A stretch of DNA of 64,000 nucleotides, from assembly GCA_017394765.1 (NCBI GenBank), contig JAFPXF010000076.1:1-64000 (forward strand). The letters run 5' to 3'. The position numbers and the translations under genes are program-made. Below, in pieces: positions 17,100-28,287 of the stretch; the stretch's first letter is position 1; every line of letters starts with the position of its first letter. A model generated the notes under the pieces. The model was not told the DNA's origin. It saw nothing but the letters and a program-made list of their open reading frames with translations, and did no database searches. The stretch is from Bacteroidales bacterium. Lineage in GTDB: Bacteria > Bacteroidota > Bacteroidia > Bacteroidales > WCHB1-69.

Positions 17100-18872
17100 T
17101 TATTGTTTGTCGTTGCTGGACCGGATGTCCTTGACGTTGAGCTGGATGTTCACCATGTCATTCCAGACATTCTCCTCCACATGATAGAGCATATCAAACG
17201 ACTTGCCGTCCTGGATGAGGGGCAGCTTGTCTTTCATGTTGAAGGCGATGACATCCAGGTGTTTCACATCACGGTCGGGATAGAGGACGCGGCACTTGAG
17301 GTGCTTGTCGCCGACAATGCGGCCGCCGCCCTCATCGACAACGCCGTTGGATTGGAACACGGGCTCCATGTTGCCGGGACCGAACGGGGCGAACTGTTTG
17401 AGATGGGTCATGAAGTCACGGGTGATCTCGGAGAGGTCCAGCGGCATATCGACGCTGATTTCAGGCACGGTGGCGGTCTCCTCGAGGTTGTCGTTCACGT
17501 ATGACTCGAATTTCTCGATGAACTCCTCGAGATTCTCCTCCTTCATGGAGAGTCCGGCGGCGAATTTATGACCGCCGAAATGTTCGAGCAGGTCGGAGCA
17601 ATAGTCGATGCCGTTGTATATGTTAAACTCCTTGACAGAGCGTGCGGAGCCGGTGATGAGGCCGTCCGACGACTTGGTAAGCACGATGGTAGGCTTGTAG
17701 AACACCTCCACCAAGCGGGAAGCCACGATACCGATGATACCCTTGAACCAGTTGGGGTTATAGACCACGATGCTCTTGCGCCCGATGTACTCATGGGAAC
17801 TCCTGATCATGTGGATGGCCTCCTCAGTCGCGTTGCGGTCCTGCTCCTTGCGCTGGTCGTTTTGGGTGTTGATGCGTTTGCCGATTTCAGCAGATTTGTC
17901 TTCATCCTCGACAATGAAGAGGCGCACGGACTCCCGTCCGCTCTTCATCCTGCCGGCGGCATTGATGCGCGGGCCGACGTAGAAAACGAGGTCGGAGATG
18001 GAAATCACACGGGAGAAGATGGTCTCCTCCTTGAAAGGATAATGGATTTTGATTCCGGCCTGGTCAAGAATGGACTTGATGCCCATGCGGGGGAACTTGT
18101 TGATGATCTCGAGGCCGAAATGGGCAAGGATGCGGTTTTCGCCCGTGATGGCCACGATGTCGGATGCGATGCTGATGGCCACAAGGTCCATGCGGGAGAG
18201 CCAAAGCTGGTCGGGCAGCTTGTATTGCTGGCAATAGCCTTGGATGAGTTTGAAGCCCACACCGCAGCCGGAAAGTTCCTTGTAGGGGTAGGGGCAATCC
18301 TTGCGCTTGGGGTCGAGGATGGCGACCGCCGCAGGCAGCTCGTCGCCTTCAAGGTGGTGGTCGCAAATGATGACATCGATGCCCAACTTGTTGGCCATCT
18401 CCACCTTGTCGTTGGCCTTGATGCCGCAGTCAAGGGAGATAAGCAGGCTGACGTTGTTTTCATGGCAATACTCGACGCCCTGGTCGGATATTCCGTAGCC
18501 TTCGGTATAGCGGTCGGGGATATAATATTCGACGAGATCCTTGGACTCGGTGCCAACAATCTCACAGAGGAAAGAGTACAGCAGTGCGACGGCAGAGGTG
18601 CCATCGACATCGTAGTCGCCGTAAACGAGTATTTTCTCATTGTTGATGATGGCACGCGACAACCGCTTCACAGCCTTGTCCATGTCTTTCATCAAGAAGG
18701 GGTTGTGAAGTTTGGTGATATCGGGATTGAAGAAATCGGCAGCGGATTCAGGAGTCGTGATACCCCTTTGTATCAAAAGAGCCGCGAGCGGCTTTTCGAT
18801 AGCAAGCTGCACCGACAGCTTCTCTATGGCCGCATCATTGGGCAGTTGTTGACAAATCCACCGTTTATTCAT
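17100..18872 (-). CDS. recJ: Single-stranded-DNA 5'-3' exonuclease RecJ
   Basis: 590 residues from ATG 18872, where MNKRWICQQL is the common Bacteroidota N-terminus. RecJ trims ssDNA in recombination and mismatch repair. DHH-superfamily motifs: GDYDVDG (85-91), SLDCG (about 146-150), DHH (171-173); then the DHHA1 domain with GGHKFAAGLSM and a C-terminal OB fold. A -7 box (18894-18901) sits just before the gene. The GT4 and M28 genes follow closely. Confidence 0.95.
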   Translation of the reverse strand: MNKRWICQQLPNDAAIEKLSVQLAIEKPLAALLIQRGITTPESAADFFNPDITKLHNPFLMKDMDKAVKRLSRAIINNEKILVYGDYDVDGTSAVALLYSFLCEIVGTESKDLVEYYIPDRYTEGYGISDQGVEYCHENNVSLLISLDCGIKANDKVEMANKLGIDVIICDHHLEGDELPAAVAILDPKRKDCPYPYKELSGCGVGFKLIQGYCQQYKLPDQLWLSRMDLVAISIASDIVAITGENRILAHFGLEIINKFPRMGIKSILDQAGIKIHYPFKEETIFSRVISISDLVFYVGPRINAAGRMKSGRESVRLFIVEDEDKSAEIGKRINTQNDQRKEQDRNATEEAIHMIRSSHEYIGRKSIVVYNPNWFKGIIGIVASRLVEVFYKPTIVLTKSSDGLITGSARSVKEFNIYNGIDYCSDLLEHFGGHKFAAGLSMKEENLEEFIEKFESYVNDNLEETATVPEISVDMPLDLSEITRDFMTHLKQFAPFGPGNMEPVFQSNGVVDEGGGRIVGDKHLKCRVLYPDRDVKHLDVIAFNMKDKLPLIQDGKSFDMLYHVEENVWNDMVNIQLNVKDIRSSNDKQ

Positions 18873-18893
18873 AGTCGCCTTTTTTAGAACCTG

Positions 18894-18901
18894 CAAAAAT
18901 A
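18894..18901 (-). promoter_or_regulatory. -7 box for recJ
   Basis: TATTTTTG on the - strand, 21 nt before the ATG. The 20-nt string from this box onward is identical to that at the porin gene (24919-24938). A TTGC at 18921-18924 could be the -33 element. Confidence 0.55.
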
Positions 18902-18940
18902 AACAATTAAATCTATATTTGCAAGCACATTTTTCATTTT

Positions 18941-20389
18941 TTAAATTTTCATCTTTTTTTCGATATCATCCACGTACAATTTCATTTTTTTGTCAGTATC
19001 GTACAAATTGTTGATGGTCCGGCAGGCGTGAAGCACCGTTGCATGGTCTTTATTGCCGCAATAGGCACCGATGAGCGAAAGGGGCAGTTTGGTGTGTTTC
19101 TTCGCGAAATACATGCTCAGTTGGCGTGCCTGGACAATATCGCGCTTCCGCGTCTTGGCATTGATGGCATCGATGGAAATCTTGAAATACTCGCATACAA
19201 TCTTCTGGATGTATTCAATGGAGATCTCCTTGGCGTTGGTTTTCACATACTTGTCAACCATCTCCTTAGCGAGTTCGACAGTGATGGCGCGATGGTTGAG
19301 GGAGGCTTGGGCGAGGATGGCGATCATGGCGCCCTCCAGTTCACGGGTGTTGGAGGTGATGCGCAACGCCAGATACTCCACCACTTCCTTGGGGAATGTG
19401 ATGCCGTTGTTCTCCAGCTTCTTGTTAATGATGGCAATACGGGTCTCCAAGTCAGGCACCTGCAGATCGGCGGTCAAGCCCCACTTGAAGCGGTTGAGCA
19501 GTCGAGCCTCAAAACCGGAAATCTCCACCGGCGACTTGTCGGCCGTGATGATAATCTGCTTGTTATGCTGATGCAACGAGTTGAATATGTGGAAGAAGAC
19601 CTCCTGTGTCTTGCCTTTGCCGCCGGCAATGAACTGGATGTCGTCAATGATGAGCATATCGACAGACTGGTAAAACCAGATGAAGTCGTTGATATTCTTG
19701 TTCTTGATGGATTCGATGTATTGCTGGTAGAAAGTGTCGCAGCTCACATAGACGACCGTCTTGTCGGGGAAATTGATCTTGGTCTGGATGCCGATGGCGT
19801 TCACGAGGTGCGTCTTGCCAAGCCCCACATCGGAGTAAATAAACAAGGGGTTGAAGGATGTTTGCCCCGGCGCCTTGGAGATGGCCCAGCCGGCAGAGCG
19901 GGCCAGACGGTTGCAGTCGCCCTCCACATAGTTCTCGAACGTGAGCGTGTCCACCAAGTTGGATGGGATTTTGTGTTTCTGAATGCCAGGAAGCACAAAA
20001 GGATCCGGGATGTCACGGTTCGAGGTTTGATACACGTCGATGGGCGCAAGCGTCGGCGGGTTGCTGACCGCCGGACGGTTGTGCGACGGGAGTGTGATGG
20101 ACTGCGAGAGTCCCGGGTCCGGCTGCTGCTCCATGATCACCTTGTATTTCAATTTCCCCATCGGACCTATCTCTTTCTTAATCACACTTTTAAGAACATT
20201 CACATAATGTTCTTCGAGAAACTCGTAGAACAAATGGCTGGGCAGCTGCAACACCAACGTATCATCCTCCAATGAGACAGGCACGATGGGGGTGAACCAT
20301 GTCTCAAACGCATCCTCTTCCACGATGTCCTGTATCATCGACAGGCAATTGTTCCAAACCTGTGTGAAGTCTTTTGTAATTTTATTCAT
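18941..20389 (-). CDS. dnaA: Chromosomal replication initiator DnaA
   Basis: 482 residues from MNKITKDFTQVW (ATG 20389; ATG 20392 is equally possible). Domain I is at about 1-90 (VWNNCLSMIQ...FETWFTPI); a short Pro-rich linker follows; the AAA+ domain has Walker A GLGKTH, Walker B MLIIDDIQF and the box VII ARLLNRF Arg finger. Domain IV ends with the DnaA-box binding signature GNKDHATVLHACRTI. The protein opens oriC DNA and loads the helicase. The 186-nt gap upstream is AT-rich but lacks a DnaA-box cluster. Confidence 0.96.
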   Translation of the reverse strand: MNKITKDFTQVWNNCLSMIQDIVEEDAFETWFTPIVPVSLEDDTLVLQLPSHLFYEFLEEHYVNVLKSVIKKEIGPMGKLKYKVIMEQQPDPGLSQSITLPSHNRPAVSNPPTLAPIDVYQTSNRDIPDPFVLPGIQKHKIPSNLVDTLTFENYVEGDCNRLARSAGWAISKAPGQTSFNPLFIYSDVGLGKTHLVNAIGIQTKINFPDKTVVYVSCDTFYQQYIESIKNKNINDFIWFYQSVDMLIIDDIQFIAGGKGKTQEVFFHIFNSLHQHNKQIIITADKSPVEISGFEARLLNRFKWGLTADLQVPDLETRIAIINKKLENNGITFPKEVVEYLALRITSNTRELEGAMIAILAQASLNHRAITVELAKEMVDKYVKTNAKEISIEYIQKIVCEYFKISIDAINAKTRKRDIVQARQLSMYFAKKHTKLPLSLIGAYCGNKDHATVLHACRTINNLYDTDKKMKLYVDDIEKKMKI

Positions 20390-20465
20390 CATACGCTGCA
20401 ATTAAAAACAATCTTTTCTCATTCTCAACAAATTAACAAATTAAAAGTGTCAATTTTTGAGATGG

Positions 20466-20473
20466 CAAAAATA
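20466..20473 (-). promoter_or_regulatory. -7 box for dnaA
   Basis: TATTTTTG on the - strand with TTTG (20489-20492) 15 nt further upstream. The leader would be about 70-75 nt. Confidence 0.5.
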
Positions 20474-20535
20474 GGAAAAAAAAGTTCACAAAAATATTTT
20501 TTTCAACTTGATTTTTTAGAAAAAATGTGTATAGG

Positions 20536-20548
20536 TTGCAGCCTGCAA
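20536..20548. promoter_or_regulatory. Perfect palindrome upstream of dnaA
   Basis: TTGCAG-C-CTGCAA lies between the nucleotidyltransferase stop and the dnaA promoter. It could be an operator or part of a weak terminator; nothing further can be said. Confidence 0.25.
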
Positions 20549-20575
20549 TAACCCCGATTGTAATATTAACATATT

Positions 20576-21301
20576 TTATGTCAATATATTACGAAACTCC
20601 TCATATTTCCCAACATCCATCCAATTATCATCCTGATGTTGATAACCATATATACTACAACTGTTTATAAGTTGAAGATAAATCGGGGTCAGGGACGACT
20701 TTTCAACAGTTGTCAGTTTTTTTATGAACGAACGGTTCATCACATGGATGCCGCTGAAGGCGAGGGCAACCGGGTCGTGTGGCGAAACGGGCATGATGGA
20801 TTCGCCGGTCTTGATGTTTTTCCACCCGCAGAGACGCATGCTTTCACGCTCAAAGACAAAATAGCGGGCGGTCTGCCTGTCGCGCACGGCAAGGGTCACC
20901 TCCGCGCCTGAATTGACATGCCGTGCCACCATCTTCCGCAAATCTATGGATGACAAGATGTCCACATTATATAATAATAGTATGTCACTGTCGCCGAAAA
21001 GCGGTTCGGCGAACTTGAGCCCGCCGGCGGTGTCGCGCAGATAAGCGCGTTCGTCGGAGATTCGGACCCGTCCGTCGAATGGGAACGTGCGTACAAAATC
21101 CATGATTTGATCGGGGAAATGGTGCACATTGACGACCACGTCGCGGATGCCTGCGGCGGACACCTTCTCCAAAGCATGCTGCAACAGCGGTTTTCCATCG
21201 TAACAGACCATCGCCTTCGGACGGCTGGCCGTCAACGGATATAGCCGCGTACCCAATCCGGCGGCAAAAATCACAGCAGTAAGGTTATTCAAGTCCAACA
21301 T
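20576..21301 (-). CDS. Sugar-phosphate nucleotidyltransferase
   Basis: 241 residues, cytoplasmic. The NTP_transferase motif AAGLGTRLYPLTASRPKAM is near residue 14, with the GKPLLQHALEK substrate loop and the metal-binding LLYNVDIL. The short length and single domain match the MurNAc-1-phosphate/mannose-1-phosphate uridylyl- or guanylyltransferase group (MurU, HddC) rather than large GlmU-type enzymes. The product nucleotide sugar cannot be assigned; no kinase partner (AmgK type) is adjacent. It follows pcm by 50 nt and precedes dnaA on the same strand. Confidence 0.85.
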   Translation of the reverse strand: MLDLNNLTAVIFAAGLGTRLYPLTASRPKAMVCYDGKPLLQHALEKVSAAGIRDVVVNVHHFPDQIMDFVRTFPFDGRVRISDERAYLRDTAGGLKFAEPLFGDSDILLLYNVDILSSIDLRKMVARHVNSGAEVTLAVRDRQTARYFVFERESMRLCGWKNIKTGESIMPVSPHDPVALAFSGIHVMNRSFIKKLTTVEKSSLTPIYLQLINSCSIYGYQHQDDNWMDVGKYEEFRNILT

Positions 21302-21351
21302 AGCAAATCGAAATTCAAAAAAAACTGGCCCACGGCCTTACACTATTGTCA

Positions 21352-21996
21352 TCAATGTCTCTCCTCGTTCTTCAACATCGGCACAAAAAGGAAATCCCCG
21401 AAGACCTCCTCCTGCAGGTTGTCCTCGTCCATTTTGGTGAACCGTTTCATAGTATGTGACTCATCGCCGACGGGGATGACCATGATGCCGCCCACCTTGA
21501 GCTGCTTCACCAAGGCATCAGGCACACAGGGGGCTCCACAGGTAACAATCACGCGATCAAATGGTGCAAACCGAGGCAGTCCTTTGTAGCCATCGCCGAA
21601 ACAGGTGACGATACGGTCATCCAGCTCGGCCAGCAGTCTGGAAGTACGTTTATAGAGAATCTCCTGCCGCTCGATGGAATACACATGCGCACCCATCGCG
21701 CTGAGGATGGCCGCCTGGAAGCCGGAGCCCGTGCCGATTTCAAGCACAGACAGGCCCTTTTTGATTTTCAGCAACTGCGACTGGAACGCCACCGTGGACG
21801 GATGCGATATCGTCTGCCCGTTCAGAAGCTTGATGGCTATGTCGTCGTATGCCTTGTCCCACAGGAAAGACTCCAAGAAACGGTGACGTTCCACCTTGTC
21901 GAACGCCTGCAACACATTTTCATCGGTGATGCCCTTCTGCCGAAGCCCTTCAATGAGCCGTTTTTTGGCACCCAGTAGTAGATAGTTGTCGGTCAT
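21352..21996 (-). CDS. pcm: Protein-L-isoaspartate O-methyltransferase
   Basis: 214 residues from ATG 21996 (MTDNYLLLGAKKRL). It uses S-adenosylmethionine to methylate isoaspartyl residues in aged proteins, starting their repair. Motifs: the substrate-side GQTISHPSTVAFQSQLL, SAM motif I VLEIGTGSGFQAAIL, motif post-I YSIERQ, and the DRVIVTCGAP segment. The length is standard. Two possible promoter boxes precede it (22087-22094 and a weaker one at 22018-22025). Confidence 0.95.
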   Translation of the reverse strand: MTDNYLLLGAKKRLIEGLRQKGITDENVLQAFDKVERHRFLESFLWDKAYDDIAIKLLNGQTISHPSTVAFQSQLLKIKKGLSVLEIGTGSGFQAAILSAMGAHVYSIERQEILYKRTSRLLAELDDRIVTCFGDGYKGLPRFAPFDRVIVTCGAPCVPDALVKQLKVGGIMVIPVGDESHTMKRFTKMDEDNLQEEVFGDFLFVPMLKNEERH

Positions 21997-22086
21997 GTGT
22001 TCTCTATTTTTAGTTGGCAAAGATCAATGTTCAATTTCCTATAGTATTCCCGATTTCAATGTGAGAATCTCAAAAATTTCAAACCG

Positions 22087-22094
22087 CAAAGATA
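22087..22094 (-). promoter_or_regulatory. -7 box upstream of pcm
   Basis: TATCTTTG on the - strand fits TAnnTTTG exactly, 90 nt before the pcm ATG. A second, 7-of-8 box (GATCTTTG, 22018-22025) lies nearer. The distal one abuts the clpB terminator. Confidence 0.4.
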
Positions 22095-22097
22095 AAC

Positions 22098-22132
22098 AAA
22101 AAAGGCGGCAGAGATCAAGTCTCGCCGCCTTT
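22098..22132 (-). terminator. Rho-independent terminator of clpB
   Basis: Reading the - strand, AAAGGCGGCGAGA pairs with TCTC-T-GCCGCCTTT (one bulged T, 5-nt loop) and a T-run follows. It lies 24 nt past the clpB stop. Confidence 0.85.
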
Positions 22133-22155
22133 ATTATCAACACAGGATGTTACAA

Positions 22156-24753
22156 TTATTTCTTGTAGAACACGAACTTGCCGTCCTCCACGGAATCCAC
22201 CATGATGGTGCAGTCGTGGTCGATCTCCTCGGCGAGGATAATCTTGGAGAGTTCGTTGAGTATCATCTTCTGTATCACACGCTTGAGCGGACGGGCGCCG
22301 TAGAGCGGATCGTAGCCTAAATCGAGCAACAAGTCCATGGCATAGCGGCTGAACTCCAGCTTGATGTTGCGTTGGCCGAGCAATTCCTCGAGTTGTCCGA
22401 GTTGCAGCTTGATAATCTCCTTGATCTCGCGCTTGGAGAGGGGCTGGAACATCACGATTTCGTCAATACGGTTGAGGAACTCCGGCTTCAGCGTCTTCTT
22501 CAGCAGATCCGTCACTTCCGCCTTCGTGCGTTCAAAGACTTCAAGGTCGGAATAGTTGGCACGGTCGGAGTAGTTCTCTTGGATAATATTGGAGCCGAGA
22601 TTGGATGTCATGATGATGATGGTGTTCTTGAAGTCGGCCACTCTGCCCTTGTTGTCGGTCAATCGGCCATCGTCGAGCACTTGCAACAGAATGTTGAACA
22701 CATCGGGGTGGGCTTTCTCAATCTCGTCGAAGAGGATGACGGAATAGGGTTTGCGGCGCACCTTCTCGGTGAGTTGTCCACCCTCGTCATAGCCCACATA
22801 GCCGGGAGGCGATCCAATGAGCCGCGACACCGAGTAGGACTCCTGAAACTCGCTCATGTCGAAGCGTATCATGGCGTCTTCGGTGTTGAACAGGTATTCG
22901 GCGAGTGCTTTGGCCAGCTCGGTCTTGCCGACGCCGGTGGTACCCATGAAGATAAAGGAGCCTATGGGGCGCTTGGCGTCCTGCAATCCGGCGCGGCTGC
23001 GGCGGATGGCATCGGACACGGCGCCGATGGCCTCGTCCTGGCCCACCACGCGCTTGTGAAGTTCCTCCTCAAGGTGGAGCAGCTTGGACTTCTCGCTCTG
23101 CATCATCTTGGCCACGGGAATACCCGTCCAACGGGCCACCACCTCGGCGATATCGTCGGCACCGACCTTCTCGTCAATCATGGCCGAATCGCCCTGCAGG
23201 GCTTCCAACTCCTTCTGGAGCTTGGCGATTTCATCCTCGTCGTTTTTGATGAGGCCGTAGCGCAACTCGGCCACTCGGCCGTAGTCGCCCTGCCTTTCCG
23301 CATTGGTGGCTTCCAGCTTGTAGTTCTCGATTTCGTCCTTGCAATGTTGGATCTTGTCCATAATCTCCTTCTCGCTGCGCCATTTGGTGGATATGACGTT
23401 GCGTTTTTCCTGCAATTCCGCGATTTTCCGGCTGAGCGACTCCACTTTGGCAGTGTCGTTCTCCCGCTTGATGGCCTCCCGCTCGATTTCGAGCTGACTG
23501 ATTTTGTGCTCCACCTCGTCGAGTTCCTCGGGCACGGAGTTGATTTCAAGCTTGAGCTTGGCGGCAGCCTCGTCAATGAGGTCAATGGCCTTGTCGGGCA
23601 GGAAACGGTCGCCGATGTAACGCTGTGACAGCTCAACGGCGGCGATGATGGCCTCGTCAAGGATCTTGACCTGATGGTGGTTCTCGTAACGCTCTTTCAA
23701 GCCACGGAGAATGGAAATGGCGGAGTACTTGTCGGGTTCCTCGATCTTGACGGGCTGGAAACGGCGTTCAAGGGCCTTGTCTTTCTCAAAGTACTTCTGG
23801 TACTCGTCGAGGGTTGTGGCACCGATGGAGCGCAGTTCGCCACGGGCGAGGGCAGGCTTCAGGATGTTGGCGGCGTCCATGGCGCCCTCGCCGGAGGCTC
23901 CAGCCCCCACAAGAGTGTGGATCTCGTCAATGAAGAGGATAATCTCGCCGTTGGAGCCGATCACCTCGTTGATGACGCTCTTGAGACGTTCCTCGAACTC
24001 GCCTTTGTACTTGGCACCCGCGATGAGCGCTCCCATATCGAGAGAATAGAGCCTCTTGGTCTTGAGGTTCTCCGGAATGTCGCCACTCACCAGTCGCTGT
24101 GCCAGCCCCTCGGCGATGGCGGTCTTGCCGACACCGGCCTCGCCAATGAGGATAGGGTTGTTCTTGGTACGGCGCGACAGAATCTGCAGCACGCGGCGTA
24201 TTTCCTCATCCCGTCCGATGACCGGATCGAGCTTGCCCTGACGGGCCATCTCGTTGAGATTCTTGGCATACTTGTTAAGGGCGTTGTAGGTCTCCTCGTT
24301 GGAAGCAGAGGTCACCTTGCTGCCTTTGTGCAGCTCATTGATGGCACTCTTCAAGCCCTTTTCCGTCATGCCGGCATCCTTGAGGATCTGCGATGCCGAT
24401 CCGCCGGTGCTGAAGACTCCATAGAGCAGGTGTTCCACGGAGACGAACTCGTCGCCGGAATCCTGACAGAAGATAATGGCTTTTTGCAGCGCGGTTTGCG
24501 TGTTTCCAGCCAAATAAGGGTCCCCGCCTGTCACCTTGGGCAGACGCGCGATTTCACGGTCCACCACAGTGGCAATGGTCTTGGGGTTGCAGTCTTGCTT
24601 TTTGAGCAAGAAGGGAATCACATTGTCGTCCACCTCAAGCATGGACTTGAGGATATGGAGGGTATCCAACTGCTGGTTCTGGTTGCGCATGGCAAGCATC
24701 TGGGCGTTGGAGATAACCTCTTGGGTTTTAATGGTCAAATTGTTCGGGTTCAT
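22156..24753 (-). CDS. clpB: ATP-dependent disaggregase ClpB
   Basis: 865 residues, full length. This Hsp100 ring works with DnaK to pull proteins from aggregates. Order: double Clp-N repeat (about 1-145), AAA+ 1 with Walker [10 protein letters not shown] and Walker [10 protein letters not shown], the long coiled-coil M domain (about 400-530, rich in E/K/R), then AAA+ 2 with Walker [10 protein letters not shown] and Walker [11 protein letters not shown], and the ClpB_D2-small domain. The M domain marks ClpB rather than ClpA or ClpC. A sigma-54-like promoter lies upstream at 24807-24824 and a strong terminator follows, so it is monocistronic. Confidence 0.97.
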   Translation of the reverse strand: MNPNNLTIKTQEVISNAQMLAMRNQNQQLDTLHILKSMLEVDDNVIPFLLKKQDCNPKTIATVVDREIARLPKVTGGDPYLAGNTQTALQKAIIFCQDSGDEFVSVEHLLYGVFSTGGSASQILKDAGMTEKGLKSAINELHKGSKVTSASNEETYNALNKYAKNLNEMARQGKLDPVIGRDEEIRRVLQILSRRTKNNPILIGEAGVGKTAIAEGLAQRLVSGDIPENLKTKRLYSLDMGALIAGAKYKGEFEERLKSVINEVIGSNGEIILFIDEIHTLVGAGASGEGAMDAANILKPALARGELRSIGATTLDEYQKYFEKDKALERRFQPVKIEEPDKYSAISILRGLKERYENHHQVKILDEAIIAAVELSQRYIGDRFLPDKAIDLIDEAAAKLKLEINSVPEELDEVEHKISQLEIEREAIKRENDTAKVESLSRKIAELQEKRNVISTKWRSEKEIMDKIQHCKDEIENYKLEATNAERQGDYGRVAELRYGLIKNDEDEIAKLQKELEALQGDSAMIDEKVGADDIAEVVARWTGIPVAKMMQSEKSKLLHLEEELHKRVVGQDEAIGAVSDAIRRSRAGLQDAKRPIGSFIFMGTTGVGKTELAKALAEYLFNTEDAMIRFDMSEFQESYSVSRLIGSPPGYVGYDEGGQLTEKVRRKPYSVILFDEIEKAHPDVFNILLQVLDDGRLTDNKGRVADFKNTIIIMTSNLGSNIIQENYSDRANYSDLEVFERTKAEVTDLLKKTLKPEFLNRIDEIVMFQPLSKREIKEIIKLQLGQLEELLGQRNIKLEFSRYAMDLLLDLGYDPLYGARPLKRVIQKMILNELSKIILAEEIDHDCTIMVDSVEDGKFVFYKK

Positions 24754-24806
24754 GATGTTTTTATCCTTTCTTTTTTCATTTTAATTTCAATTAGACGAAT
24801 TGTCAA

Positions 24807-24824
24807 AGCAAGAATGTTGCCAAA
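24807..24824 (-). promoter_or_regulatory. Sigma-54-type -24/-12 promoter candidate for clpB
   Basis: On the - strand TTTGGCAACATTCTTGCT has GG (24821-24820) and GC (24809-24808) exactly 10 nt apart, within TGGCA and TTGCT, as in the consensus TGGCAC-N5-TTGCW. Predicted start near 24796, about 43 nt before the ATG. No TAnnTTTG box is evident in this gap on this strand. Confidence 0.4.
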
Positions 24825-24918
24825 GTCAAAACGACTGACAGATTGGCAGGGCATTCGTTTTTTGGCACGCATCCTCCAGCGGTGTTTGCGCATCTTCATG
24901 GCAAGCCACTTTTTTTTG

Positions 24919-24926
24919 TATTTTTG
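24919..24926 (+). promoter_or_regulatory. -7 box for the porin gene
   Basis: TATTTTTG followed by GCAGGTTCTAAAA, the same 20-nt string found at recJ. It lies 20 nt before the ATG at 24947. Confidence 0.6.
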
Positions 24927-24946
24927 CAGGTTCTAAAACCCGTCCG

Positions 24947-26857
24947 ATGTTTTGCAGAAAACGACCCTACTTATTGTTATTGTGCCTCCTTCTCGCACTT
25001 GGCGCCAAGGTGGGGCATTCGCAGTCGGATAGCCGTCCCAAAGAGCAGACCATAGACTCGACCATGGCCATCTCGCCGGATTACATGCCGGTTTCCGTGG
25101 CCAAACTCTCCGGCGCATTCTTCGTGCCCCTGACTTACAAGCCCATTGACACGACATTTTTCTACACTTCCGAATACGATCCATTGGAGCGTTCCACATA
25201 CATCCTTCAGACCTTGGGCATCTACTCACAGGCACACAAACCGATGGTATTCGACTATACGCGCGATGTCGGGTTTACCATGATCACGCTTCCCTACCCG
25301 CTCTATTTCAAGACACAAAACGACTTGCACTACTACGATGTCAAGAGTTCTTTCACCGACATTGCCGCCTCCTTTGGACTCACAACGGAGCAACGCATCC
25401 ATGTGGCGCATGCCCAAAAGATAAAACGTGTGGAGTTCAATGCGGAGCTGGAAGGCTACAACAATTCGGGCCGTTTCCTGCACCAAGCCTGCAATTTGTT
25501 CGACCTCAACGCCGTTGTGCATTACTCCACGCCCAAGGACATCTATGGGTTCATCGCTTCCTACATCATCAACCACGCCAAATACCAGGAGAACGGCGGG
25601 CTATCCGACCACCATTCGTTCATAGACCGTCAGACCCTTTTTGACAGCATCGTTGCCGTGAACCCGATGTCGTTCGCGGTGTATTTCAACAACGCCTTGA
25701 GCACCATCAACACCCATGACGCGCAGCTGTTGCAATACGTCAGTTTCAGGGCCAAGGGCGGTCACTATTTCGGGACACTCACACACACCTTCCAGTTCAA
25801 GCATGCGAAGAGCATCTTTTTCGACTACAACCTTAACAACGACTTTTACCAGAACCAATATTACATAGACACTGACACCACGCGCGACACGCTGAAATAC
25901 TACAATATTGTCAACACGCTGCAGTGGTCGAATTTCGAGCCATTGGAACGTCAAAGCGAGCAGAACTACTTCTTCCGCATCGCGGGCGGCATCCGCCATG
26001 AGTATGTCCATGCCGCCATGCCCTTCTATGTCGGGAACAACTACACGCTCTTCGCCCGTACCAACATCAGGCTCTTCTCTGTCTGGGACCTGTTCGGCGA
26101 CATCTACTACTCGTTCAACAACTACAACCGTGGAGACGCCATCGCCAATTTGGCAGCCACTTTCGCCATCAGCCGGAAATCGCAGCATTTCATAGGTCTC
26201 TCCGCCGATTTCTACCGCGTTTCCCCCGATTATTTCTACAGCTACTATGTCGGCAACAACAGTCTGTGGTACCTGACATGGCCCAAGGAGAACACCATGA
26301 AGTTGGGCGCATACTGGACCATGCTGGGTTACAAGTTGAGCTTCAATTACTTCCTGCTCAACAAGCATTTCTACCTTGACGAGCATCGTTGGCCTGCGAT
26401 GGCTGACCGCGACATCCATGTGTTGCAGTTCAACTTGTTGGCACCCGTGCGCATCAAGAACTTCTCCATGGACTTGAACATGTCGCTACAGCACGCCACC
26501 GGGACCGTCGTGGCCGTGCCGCTGTTTGCGGGCAAGCTGCGGGCCGCATACCACTTCCGCATCTTCAAGAAACGGCTTCGCATCCAAATCGGCACCAACC
26601 TGATGTACAACACCTCCTATTACGCCGATGCCTACAATCCCATCCTGCACCAATTCTATCATCAGGAGAAAGGCAAGGTGGGCAACTACCTCTATTGGGA
26701 CCTCAACCTCACCTTGCAGGTAAGCCGCCTCTCCTTCTTCGTGCGAGGTGCCAACCTGCTGGACGGCATCATCGGCTACCATTATTTCACCACACCCTAC
26801 TACCCGATGCAAGGCCGCAATGTAGCCCTCGGCATCTCTTGGAAGTTTTACGATTAG
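24947..26857 (+). CDS. Putative outer-membrane porin (PF14121-like beta barrel)
   Basis: 636 residues. Signal peptide about 1-25 (MFCRKRPYLLLLCLLLALGAKVGHS). The mature part alternates short aromatic-rich strands (for example GHYFGTLTHTFQFKH, FFRIAGGIRHEY, RLSFFVRGANLLDGI) and ends in a short segment with aromatic residues and a terminal Asp (ALGISWKFYD), as barrel proteins do. The N-terminal FFYTSEYDPLERSTYILQTLG and FTDIAASFGLTTEQ blocks are typical of the Bacteroidota putative-porin family. Its cargo is unknown. It is divergent from clpB and has its own promoter. Confidence 0.85.
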   Translation: MFCRKRPYLLLLCLLLALGAKVGHSQSDSRPKEQTIDSTMAISPDYMPVSVAKLSGAFFVPLTYKPIDTTFFYTSEYDPLERSTYILQTLGIYSQAHKPMVFDYTRDVGFTMITLPYPLYFKTQNDLHYYDVKSSFTDIAASFGLTTEQRIHVAHAQKIKRVEFNAELEGYNNSGRFLHQACNLFDLNAVVHYSTPKDIYGFIASYIINHAKYQENGGLSDHHSFIDRQTLFDSIVAVNPMSFAVYFNNALSTINTHDAQLLQYVSFRAKGGHYFGTLTHTFQFKHAKSIFFDYNLNNDFYQNQYYIDTDTTRDTLKYYNIVNTLQWSNFEPLERQSEQNYFFRIAGGIRHEYVHAAMPFYVGNNYTLFARTNIRLFSVWDLFGDIYYSFNNYNRGDAIANLAATFAISRKSQHFIGLSADFYRVSPDYFYSYYVGNNSLWYLTWPKENTMKLGAYWTMLGYKLSFNYFLLNKHFYLDEHRWPAMADRDIHVLQFNLLAPVRIKNFSMDLNMSLQHATGTVVAVPLFAGKLRAAYHFRIFKKRLRIQIGTNLMYNTSYYADAYNPILHQFYHQEKGKVGNYLYWDLNLTLQVSRLSFFVRGANLLDGIIGYHYFTTPYYPMQGRNVALGISWKFYD

Positions 26858-26916
26858 CCCTTCCATTCATGCACTCGTTTTTGGATTCAACAACAATTGT
26901 AATTATATAACACAAA

Positions 26917-28284
<1,368 letters not shown>

Positions 28285-28287
28285 GAG

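Noticed and set aside
20402..20575. Possible oriC next to dnaA
   Set aside because: AT-rich, but only one poor DnaA-box match (TGTGTATAG, 20526-20534) and no 13-mer cluster; origins in this phylum often lie away from dnaA.
24858..24875. Second sigma-54 site (TTTTTTGGCACGC) before the porin gene
   Set aside because: The -24 half is perfect but no GC lies 10 nt after the GG, and a normal -7 box already serves the gene.
22372..24936. Long + strand frames of over 400 codons opposite clpB (also opposite dnaA, recJ, the M13 gene and the malic enzyme)
   Set aside because: Antisense shadows of GC-rich genes with strong codon bias; the opposite strand encodes clear full-length enzymes.
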